Source: Nocardia nova NBRC 15556
Lineage (GTDB): Bacteria > Actinomycetota > Actinomycetes > Mycobacteriales > Mycobacteriaceae
Length of the DNA: 64,000 bases
Reading direction: 5' to 3'
Assembly (NCBI RefSeq): GCF_001613005.1
Contig: NZ_BDBN01000002.1
Coordinates: 174,125-238,124, forward strand
Shown: piece by piece, positions 58,197-64,000 of the stretch
How the letters are laid out: each line of letters opens with the position of its first letter
Position numbering within the stretch: the first letter of the stretch is position 1
The notes under the pieces: generated by a model
Told to the model about the DNA's origin: nothing
What the model saw: only the letters and a program-made list of their open reading frames with translations
The model's database searches: none
Translations under genes and position numbers: made by a program

Positions 58197-58855
58197 TGGA
58201 CGAATCCCACCTTCGAGAGCTTGAACTTCCCGCCGACCCAGGCCACGTCGACGCGCACCTGATACTGCTTCGGCGCGGTGTCGACGCGGGCTCCGCTCGG
58301 CGGCGCGGAGGGCGCCGGGCTGCCCTGGGCCGGTGCGAGCCCACCCTGTCCCGGACCCGATTGTGGCAGCGGAACCGAAGTCTGCGAGGTGACGACGACC
58401 AGCACGCTCACGCTGCCGTCGTCGTTGCGCCGCTCGATGCCGGCGGCGACGCCGTGGCCGCGGGTCACACCACCCGACGTCTGCATGGTGTCGATGACCG
58501 AGCGCTTGCGCGCGTCGAATTCGTCGTGCCACTGGCCGGTCGAGTTCGCCAGCACCCGGTCCACGTAGCCGCGCGGGTCGGCGGAGTCGGTCGAAACCAG
58601 TTGCGCCACCGCGTCCTTCGAGAAATTCAACAGTTGCGTATCCCGGGCTGCGTCGCGGACCGCGGTGTGATGGCGGACCATCGACCATCCGCCCACCGCA
58701 CAACCGGCCACCACGACGACCGCGAGCAGCGCGTTGGCGATGCGGGTCGCGACGCGCACGAACGCCTTCGGGCCCCGCGGCGCGTCCGGTGTCGGCTCAT
58801 CGTCCGGTTCGGTGATCTCCGGCGCCTCGCCGGACGAGATATCCACGGTGCTCAC
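58193..58855 (-). CDS. Mce-associated membrane protein
   Basis: This 220-residue protein has an acidic N-terminal tail, one membrane segment (IANALLAVVVVAGCAVGGWSMV, about 40-60) and a Mas-type domain (LLNFSKDAVAQLVSTDSADPRGYVDRVLANSTGQWHDEFDARKRSVIDTM). A Gly/Pro/Ser-rich insert (about 170-195) precedes the conserved YQVRVDVAWVGGKFKLSKVGFV end. The GTG start at 58855 overlaps the previous stop as GTGA. It would sit in the membrane with its C-terminal domain outside, beside the Mce proteins. Confidence 0.86.
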   Translation of the reverse strand: MSTVDISSGEAPEITEPDDEPTPDAPRGPKAFVRVATRIANALLAVVVVAGCAVGGWSMVRHHTAVRDAARDTQLLNFSKDAVAQLVSTDSADPRGYVDRVLANSTGQWHDEFDARKRSVIDTMQTSGGVTRGHGVAAGIERRNDDGSVSVLVVVTSQTSVPLPQSGPGQGGLAPAQGSPAPSAPPSGARVDTAPKQYQVRVDVAWVGGKFKLSKVGFVQ

Positions 58856-59385
58856 AGCGGCTCCATCCGGTCGATCAGCCATTGGCCGTGCGGCCGGACC
58901 ACCTGCACCCGCACGGTGCTGACCAGGTAGGTCGGATCCGGCTTGGTGCTGTTGGTGGTCAGTCCGCGCAGGAAGACCAGCACGCTGGCCGAGTCCGGTG
59001 CGGCGGAGATCAGCGAGGTCCCGCTGACTTCCCACCGCGCGTCGATATGGGACTGCTTGGCCTGTGGAATGAGCGTGTCGGTCGCCAGCTCGGCGTAGGA
59101 GTCCAGGAACTGCCCGGTGAGATGACTCTTGGCCTGTCGTACATCGGCGTCGACGGTATCGGCCTTGTAGGTGAGCACGCCCGCGGTCAGCTTGGCGGCC
59201 TGTTCGGCGACATCGCGGCGCACGTCGCCTGTGCGCTGGTCGGCCACCGTGTAGTGGAAGTATCCGACCGCGGCGAATGCGGTCGCCGCCCCCGCCAACG
59301 CGACGAGCACACCGACCCGGGCCCGGCGCGGGCGGGCGGCACGGCCGAGAAATGCGACCATTCGATACCACGTGCGCGCGATCAC
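58852..59385 (-). CDS. Mce-associated membrane protein
   Basis: This 177-residue protein has a basic N-terminus, one membrane segment (VGVLVALAGAATAFAAVGYF, about 24-43) and a Mas domain with AAKLTAGVLTYKADTVDADVRQAKSHLTGQFLDSYAELATDTLIPQAKQSHIDA and VVRPHGQWLIDRMEPL. It is closely similar in pattern to the protein encoded at 57507-58196 (VLSYKPETVD...LTGDFLETYGKLADT...WLINRFDPL). Both neighbours overlap it by four bases. Confidence 0.86.
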   Translation of the reverse strand: MIARTWYRMVAFLGRAARPRRARVGVLVALAGAATAFAAVGYFHYTVADQRTGDVRRDVAEQAAKLTAGVLTYKADTVDADVRQAKSHLTGQFLDSYAELATDTLIPQAKQSHIDARWEVSGTSLISAAPDSASVLVFLRGLTTNSTKPDPTYLVSTVRVQVVRPHGQWLIDRMEPL

Positions 59386-60092
59386 GGCACGACCTCGACC
59401 TTCGACAGTTTGTAGCCCGCCGCCTCGTCGACCACATCGACGCGCAGCCGCCAGGTCCGCGGATCATCCTTGGCACCAGTCGAATTCGATACCTTGGATA
59501 CCGCCGTCACCAGCACCGTGGTGCTGCCGTCCGGATTGTGGTGCTCGATTCCGGCGCCCAGGATCTCCCCGGTCGAATCGGTTTTCGATTCATCGATCGC
59601 GCCGACGAATTTGTCCTTGACCGCCCTGAATTCGGCGAGCCACTGACCGGTCGCATCCGCGGCGATGCGATTCGCGCTGGCAGTAGGGTCCTTGGCGCTC
59701 GGAGAGATCAGATTCACCACCTCCTGGCGGGCCGCGGAGAGCACTGCGAGGTCTCGATCACCGACCCGGTCGCTGTCGCGATGTGCGAGGCCCAGCGTGA
59801 TCGCCGCCGCCGCCAACCCGGCCGGCACCACGGCGATCAGCACAACACCGATCACTGACCTGCTGGGGCGCAACAACATTCGCAGCGCGGACCGGCGCGG
59901 GGTGCGCGCGCCCGCAGCCTCCGCGTCGCCGGCCGTCTCCGAGTCTGCCGCGGCGTCGAGGTCTCCGATGCCGGTGTCGTCGGACGCCGACTCCGCGGCG
60001 CTCTCCCTCGCGGCTGTCGCTTCCGCCGCACCGACGTCTTCTTCGGCGGGCTCCGGGGCGGTGCGCGCGGATATAGCGATTCGGTGAGTCAT
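59382..60092 (-). CDS. Mce-associated membrane protein
   Basis: This 236-residue protein begins at ATG 60092, overlapping the mceF stop (TGATG). An acidic, Ala-rich cytoplasmic tail of about 80 residues is followed by a membrane segment (VIGVVLIAVVPAGLAAAAITLGLA) and a Mas domain (LAVLSAARQEVVNLISPSAKDPTASANRIAADATGQWLAEF...YKLSKVEVV). It pairs in type with the gene at 58193-58855. The four Mas genes thus alternate in two subtypes. The reading frame extends to 60302 upstream, but that part is inside mceF and not supported. Confidence 0.86.
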   Translation of the reverse strand: MTHRIAISARTAPEPAEEDVGAAEATAARESAAESASDDTGIGDLDAAADSETAGDAEAAGARTPRRSALRMLLRPSRSVIGVVLIAVVPAGLAAAAITLGLAHRDSDRVGDRDLAVLSAARQEVVNLISPSAKDPTASANRIAADATGQWLAEFRAVKDKFVGAIDESKTDSTGEILGAGIEHHNPDGSTTVLVTAVSKVSNSTGAKDDPRTWRLRVDVVDEAAGYKLSKVEVVP

Positions 60093-61501
60093 CAGTGATC
60101 TCCTGTCAGCAGGGTCTGCAATGTCGGTGCGACCTGTCCCGTCCCGGGAACCAGTCCCGGCTGGGTGTGAACCGTGCCGTCGCTGCCCACGTATCCGCCC
60201 GTGGCGGGGTCGTAGGCGGCAGTACCGACCCGCGGCGGTGGTGTGGCGGCCGCGGCCGGAGCCTGCGGGTTGTCGACCGTCGGCGTGGGGTTCTCCCGCC
60301 ATGGATTGGTGCCCTGCGCGACGTAGGGCCGGTCGCTGTCACACTCCTCGACCGTCGGGGCGCGCTTGCCCGGCTTGTCCATACACGGCAGGTTGCGCGC
60401 ACCGCGAACCGCGTTGGGGGCGTCCTGCGGAATCGCACAGTAGATCGGGGCGGGAGTACGAACCGGGGCGTCGGTGGACGAACCGTCCCTACGCTGTTCG
60501 GGCGGCAGGAACCCGGTCGTGCACGGTGGCGGCGCGTTGAGATTCAGTTTGAAGTCGAGGAAGGCCCGGTTGGTGCCGCCGGAGTCGGGGACGTTGATCG
60601 TCTTCAACGCGCTCACACTCGCCGGCAGCAGGACCAGCAACTGCTCGATCGACGGGTTGTAGGTCACTGCCACCTGGCCCAAGCTGGTCAGGTTGGCGAC
60701 CAGCAGCGGCGCCGTCAGGTGCAGCTGCCCGAACAATTCACTGGCCTCACGCGCCGCGCCCGGCCCGGTCTTCAGCACGTCGCGGATCTGCTGGTCGCTC
60801 GCCTGCGCCTGCCGCACCGAATTCGACAGGTGCGCAACCCATTCGCGGATCGCCGGACTGCTGACCTGTTGCGAATCGAGGAAGGGCGCCGAATCGTTGA
60901 TCAGCGTGGTGACCGCATCCGTGTCGGTGTGCGCCTGATCCAGCACGCGATCGGTTCCGTTGAGCAGGCGCTGCAATGCGTCACCGGAACCGCCGAAAGC
61001 GTTCTGCGTCTCGTCGATTACCGTGCTGAGCTTGTCCTTCGGAATCGAGGTCAAGCTGGTGTCGAGGGTGTCGATCAGCGGAGCGATGTCCTGCGGCACC
61101 GTAGTCCGTGTCGCCGGAACCACGTCACCGTTCTCGAGGTACGGACCGCCCTGGGACGTCGGTACGAAATCCAGATACAGCTCACCGATCGCCGAACGGC
61201 TGTGCACATTGGCGGTGGCGGACACCGGGATCCGCACCGAACTGTCCACGCTGAGCGTCGCTTCCGCACCGGTCCTGGTCGGCACCACACCGGTCACGAT
61301 GCCGACCGTTTTGCCGCGGTAGGTCACGTTGGCGCTGTCATACAGACCGGCGCTGGTCGCCAGCTGCACCCGCACCGTATACCGCCCCACCCCGACGAGA
61401 GACGGCAGTCGCATGTAGACCAGCCCCATGACGAGCAGGGCGACCACGGTCACCACGGCGAAGATCAGCAATTGGATCCGGACGAATCTAGACAGAATCA
61501 T
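60092..61501 (-). CDS. mceF: Mce family protein MceF
   Basis: This 469-residue protein has an N-terminal membrane anchor (IQLLIFAVVTVVALLVMGLVY) followed by the Mce domain (VRVQLATSAGLYDSANVTYRGKTVGIVTGVVPTRTGAEATLSV...AIGELYLDFVP), a long helical region and a Pro/Ala-rich C-terminus from about 390. It is the last mce gene, in the usual position of MceF. Mce proteins form the hexameric tunnel that carries lipids across the cell envelope. ATG 61501 overlaps the mceE stop (ATGA). Confidence 0.92.
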   Translation of the reverse strand: MILSRFVRIQLLIFAVVTVVALLVMGLVYMRLPSLVGVGRYTVRVQLATSAGLYDSANVTYRGKTVGIVTGVVPTRTGAEATLSVDSSVRIPVSATANVHSRSAIGELYLDFVPTSQGGPYLENGDVVPATRTTVPQDIAPLIDTLDTSLTSIPKDKLSTVIDETQNAFGGSGDALQRLLNGTDRVLDQAHTDTDAVTTLINDSAPFLDSQQVSSPAIREWVAHLSNSVRQAQASDQQIRDVLKTGPGAAREASELFGQLHLTAPLLVANLTSLGQVAVTYNPSIEQLLVLLPASVSALKTINVPDSGGTNRAFLDFKLNLNAPPPCTTGFLPPEQRRDGSSTDAPVRTPAPIYCAIPQDAPNAVRGARNLPCMDKPGKRAPTVEECDSDRPYVAQGTNPWRENPTPTVDNPQAPAAAATPPPRVGTAAYDPATGGYVGSDGTVHTQPGLVPGTGQVAPTLQTLLTGDH

Positions 61502-62637
61502 TTCCCACCTCGCACGACAACCGAATCCAGTCCCGCGGTCAGCGGGTTCTTCGTCGACAGGGCGGGCACCCGGTCGACGGTGCGTCCGAGCGATGTCTCG
61601 GCATTCTCCAGCACGCCTTCCAACGGCGTGCCCTGCAGCAGGCCGCGCCCCAATCGTCCGAGCGTGAGATCCACTGTGCCGCTGAGGTTTCCCGCGTCAC
61701 CGCGGAAGAACTTGGGAATGTTGGCCAGCGGCCACGGATAGGTCGGCAGCAACCCCAGCGCCCCGGTGAGATCCGGGCCCGCGTTGGCGAGCTCGCGCAT
61801 GACCGGCTGCAGGTCGCGCAGGTTCTGCTGCACATCCTCGGAGCTGGCCGTGACGACCCGGTCGGCGGAGTCGGCGAATCCACCGAGTGCGGTGACCGTA
61901 TCGGTGAGCTGCTGACGCTGCCGGGCCAGGATCGACAGTGCGGGCGGAATGCGGTCGAGGGCGCCGGCCAGCACATCGTTCTGCTTGCCGACCGTATCGG
62001 CCAGGCGATCGAGACCCGTAGCGGCGGTGATGATGTCGTCGCTCTGGGCGTTGAGGTCACTGCTGAAGGTACTGGTCTGCGAGAGCAGATCGCGGACCTC
62101 CTTCTCGTGGCCGGACAGAGCTGTGTTGGTCTGGTTGCTGATCTCCTGGATCCTGGCCAGACCACCTCCGTTGAGCACGGTCGACAACGAGGCCAGAGTT
62201 TGCTCGGTCGTCGGGTAGGTGCCTGCGTGCTCGATCGGAATCACGCTGCCGTTCTTCAGTTCTCCGGCGGGCGGTTCGCTCAGCGGGCTCGCCAATTCGA
62301 TATGCAGCGAGCCCAGCAGGCTGGTCTGGCCTATCTTGGCGGTGGCGTTGGCCGGCAGATGTACGTCTCGATTCAATGTCACCGTGACTACCGCGTGCCA
62401 GCCTTCCAGTTGCACATCGGCCACGTTGCCGACCGTCACATCGTTGACCCGGACGCGTGAATTGCGTTGGATGGACATCACATTCGGCATCTCGATCTTC
62501 ACGCTGTAGGATCCCGGACCGCCACCCACCGTGCCGGGAAGAGGCAGCGAATTCGGCCCCTCCCATTGACATCCGGACGCGGCCAGCGTGAGTCCGCCGA
62601 TCAAGGCCATAGCCGCGAAGCGCTTCTCGCACCGCAT
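61498..62637 (-). CDS. mceE: Mce family lipoprotein MceE (LprK-like)
   Basis: This 379-residue protein starts at ATG 62637, where its A overlaps the mceD stop TAA. It has a lipoprotein signal (MRCEKRFAAMALIGGLTLAA, then SGC with the lipid-attached Cys23). The Mce domain follows (YSVKIEMPNVMSIQRNSRVRVNDVTVGNVADVQLEGWHAVVTVTL...SLLGSLHIELASP) and then a helical coiled region. A lipobox is the hallmark of the E-type protein in mce operons. It is anchored at the outer face of the membrane as part of the Mce complex. Confidence 0.93.
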   Translation of the reverse strand: MRCEKRFAAMALIGGLTLAASGCQWEGPNSLPLPGTVGGGPGSYSVKIEMPNVMSIQRNSRVRVNDVTVGNVADVQLEGWHAVVTVTLNRDVHLPANATAKIGQTSLLGSLHIELASPLSEPPAGELKNGSVIPIEHAGTYPTTEQTLASLSTVLNGGGLARIQEISNQTNTALSGHEKEVRDLLSQTSTFSSDLNAQSDDIITAATGLDRLADTVGKQNDVLAGALDRIPPALSILARQRQQLTDTVTALGGFADSADRVVTASSEDVQQNLRDLQPVMRELANAGPDLTGALGLLPTYPWPLANIPKFFRGDAGNLSGTVDLTLGRLGRGLLQGTPLEGVLENAETSLGRTVDRVPALSTKNPLTAGLDSVVVRGGK

Positions 62638-63926
62638 TACCGGCCCCCTCCTGAGTTCGCGGGATTCGGGATTCCGAGCAGACCTGCCAGACCGCGCGCG
62701 GCGTCCACCGGTTGGGTCTCGGCCGGTGCGGGGGCACTTCCCCGCAACCACTGCTCGCTGTAGTCGATCTGGTCCGGGCGCACCGACAGGCCCGACACCG
62801 GATTCACACCGACCGGCGGATAGTTCATCTGCAGCAATTTCAACACCGGCGCCAGCTGTTGCACACACAGCTTCGCGGCATCGGCGGCGCCCAACTGACT
62901 TGCCGATTGAATTGCGCCGCAGATGAATTGCACCGGATTGTCGAGCTGCGTGACAGCCAGAGCGCCGGTGAACGATCCCTGCGCCGGGTTGTATATGTTG
63001 TAGAAGTTCTGGATAGCTGTCGGCGCCACATGCAACAACTGTTCGATGTTGGGTCGAATATCGTTGAGCGACTTGGAAACTGCCGCGAGGTCGGCAATCG
63101 TTTCGGAGGCCGGGTCGCGATTGTCCTTGACGAACTGCTCGAGCCGGCTCGACATCGCGTCGACACCCTGCAACGCGGTCGCAAGCTCCTGATCGGTTCC
63201 GTCGAGCGCACCCGACACCGAGGCCACGTTCTGGTTGAGCCGCACGATCTCGCTGTCACTGGCCGACAACGCGGTCATGAACGCCTGCAGGTTTCGCACC
63301 GTGGCGAACAGGTCGTCGCGCCCGTCGGAGAGCGTGGTCATCGCATTGGACAGCTTGGTGAGGGTGTCGTTGATCTGATCGCCCTTGCCGCTCAGCGCAT
63401 TCGCGGCCGAGTTGACGAAGTCCCCGAGCGCGCCCGCCTTGTTCTGCTCGGTCGGGTTGATCGAATCTGCGAGCGACTGCAGCTGTTTGCGCAGGTCGTC
63501 CCATTCCACCGGCACCGCGGTCCGTTCGAGCGGAATCTCGGCGCCGTCGGCCAGCTGCGGGCCGCCGGTGTAGGCCGGGGTCAGCTGAATCGCGCGGGAC
63601 GAGATCAGGCTTTGGGAGAGGATCACCGCCTTCGCCTGCGCGGGCAGCCGATAGCGGCTGCTGTAGTGGAATCTCACCCGCATCCGGTCGCCGTGCGGAT
63701 CGATCACGTCGATCGTTCCGACGTCCACGCCGAGAATCTTCACCCGGTCGCCGACGAACAGCCCGTTGGTGTTCTCGAAATAGGCCACCGCCGATTTCGT
63801 CGTCTCCCGGTTGTACAAGTGCCAGCCGAGTCCCGAAAGCCCCGCCACCACAACGACTATCACGCCCAGGATGACGACTTTGCTCCTGAGGAATCGCAAC
63901 TTCAGCACTGCTCGCGACATGGTCAT
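62637..63926 (-). CDS. mceD: Mce family protein MceD
   Basis: This 429-residue protein has an N-terminal membrane segment (VVILGVIVVVVAGLSGLGWHLY), the Mce domain (AVAYFENTNGLFVGDRVKILGVDVGTIDVIDPHGDRMRVRFHY...SLISSRAIQLTPAYTGGPQLADGAEIPLERTAVPVEWDDLRKQL) and a helical tail. The PVEWDDLRKQL stretch is typical of MceD. ATG 63926 overlaps the upstream stop (ATGA); ATG 63920 is an alternative. It is shorter than the roughly 530-residue mycobacterial forms, lacking a long Pro-rich C-terminus. Confidence 0.92.
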   Translation of the reverse strand: MTMSRAVLKLRFLRSKVVILGVIVVVVAGLSGLGWHLYNRETTKSAVAYFENTNGLFVGDRVKILGVDVGTIDVIDPHGDRMRVRFHYSSRYRLPAQAKAVILSQSLISSRAIQLTPAYTGGPQLADGAEIPLERTAVPVEWDDLRKQLQSLADSINPTEQNKAGALGDFVNSAANALSGKGDQINDTLTKLSNAMTTLSDGRDDLFATVRNLQAFMTALSASDSEIVRLNQNVASVSGALDGTDQELATALQGVDAMSSRLEQFVKDNRDPASETIADLAAVSKSLNDIRPNIEQLLHVAPTAIQNFYNIYNPAQGSFTGALAVTQLDNPVQFICGAIQSASQLGAADAAKLCVQQLAPVLKLLQMNYPPVGVNPVSGLSVRPDQIDYSEQWLRGSAPAPAETQPVDAARGLAGLLGIPNPANSGGGR

Positions 63927-64000
63927 CCTCCCAATCCGGGCAGCGGCGGCAATCCGGGCAGCGGCGGTAGCCCGGGCAGTGCCGGCGCCGGAGCCGGCCC
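63923..64000 (-). CDS. mceC: C-terminal end of an mce gene, probably mceC (partial)
   Basis: The window ends inside this gene. The visible 25 residues form a proline-rich tail with repeated PPLPGL units (encoded by imperfect repeats near 63938-63983), ending LPGLGG and TGA at 63925-63923, which overlaps the mceD start. Pro-rich C-termini are common in MceC and MceD proteins, and the position before mceD indicates mceC. The rest of the operon (yrbE permeases, mceA, mceB) should lie beyond the window. Confidence 0.7.
   Translation of the reverse strand, partial: GPAPAPALPGLPPLPGLPPLPGLGG

Noticed and set aside
63938..63983. Short GC-rich repeats at the window end considered as a repeat element
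   Set aside because: They are in frame and encode the PPLPGL repeats of the upstream Mce protein tail, so no separate element is needed.
1..64000. Search by eye for transposases, integrases, tRNA genes, CRISPR repeats and toxin-antitoxin pairs
   Set aside because: None was found; despite the decayed ligase fragments there is no direct sign of a mobile element in this window.

Overview
The window is high-GC DNA (about two thirds G+C by eye, with many GTG and TTG starts and ATGA/GTGA/TGATG gene overlaps). It carries an mce lipid-import operon, Mce-associated proteins, a PknK-type kinase, F420-type luciferase-like oxidoreductases and very many acyl-CoA enzymes. This fits a mycolic-acid actinomycete of the Nocardia/Rhodococcus/Mycobacterium group; I cannot name a genus from the sequence alone. 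No tRNA, rRNA, CRISPR array, prophage or transposase was seen.

Layout. 155-8949: crotonase, GntR regulator, short-chain dehydrogenase, SnoaL-like protein and TetR regulator, then a plus-strand run of FAD monooxygenase, secreted hydrolase, AMP-forming ligase and luciferase-like oxidoreductase. 9017-15142 (minus): an overlapping operon of Rieske oxygenase, [2Fe-2S] ferredoxin, KstD-like flavoprotein, TPP-dependent E1 alpha and beta, a 76-residue free-standing lipoyl protein and an EthD-like small protein, with a TetR gene (15254-15883) upstream. 16123-26938: a TesB thioesterase, two ligases, an Ltp thiolase-fold/DUF35 pair and two heteromeric acyl-CoA dehydrogenase pairs, led by a short-chain dehydrogenase with an internal deletion. 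27321-36153: VOC protein, MaoC hydratases, a crotonase, single and paired acyl-CoA dehydrogenases and a CoA-transferase-like protein. 36154-39631: an intact ligase and a TetR gene flanked by two decayed ligase remnants. 39628-44980: a TetR regulator, a luciferase-like protein and a FadA/FadB pair, with two near-identical operator-like palindromes. 45101-56298: PknK-like kinase/STAND protein, flavin reductase, a luciferase C-terminal-like fragment, aldehyde dehydrogenase, ligase, two SnoaL-like paralogues and a divergent SCP2/acyl-CoA dehydrogenase-like pair. 56366-64000 (minus): the 3' part of an mce operon (end of mceC, mceD, mceE, mceF, four Mce-associated genes, an MceG/MlaF-type ATPase and a possible 28-residue peptide).

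Taken together this is a lipid, sterol or terpenoid catabolic region: import (Mce), CoA activation (five intact ligases), dehydrogenation (eight acyl-CoA dehydrogenase-family genes), hydration (MaoC, crotonase), thiolysis or aldol cleavage (FadA, Ltp/DUF35) and oxygenation (Rieske, FAD and luciferase-like enzymes). The substrate is inferred, not shown. Control appears local: one GntR and four TetR genes, several with palindromes beside them, plus AT-rich promoter islands that share exact 10-14 bp strings across distant genes.
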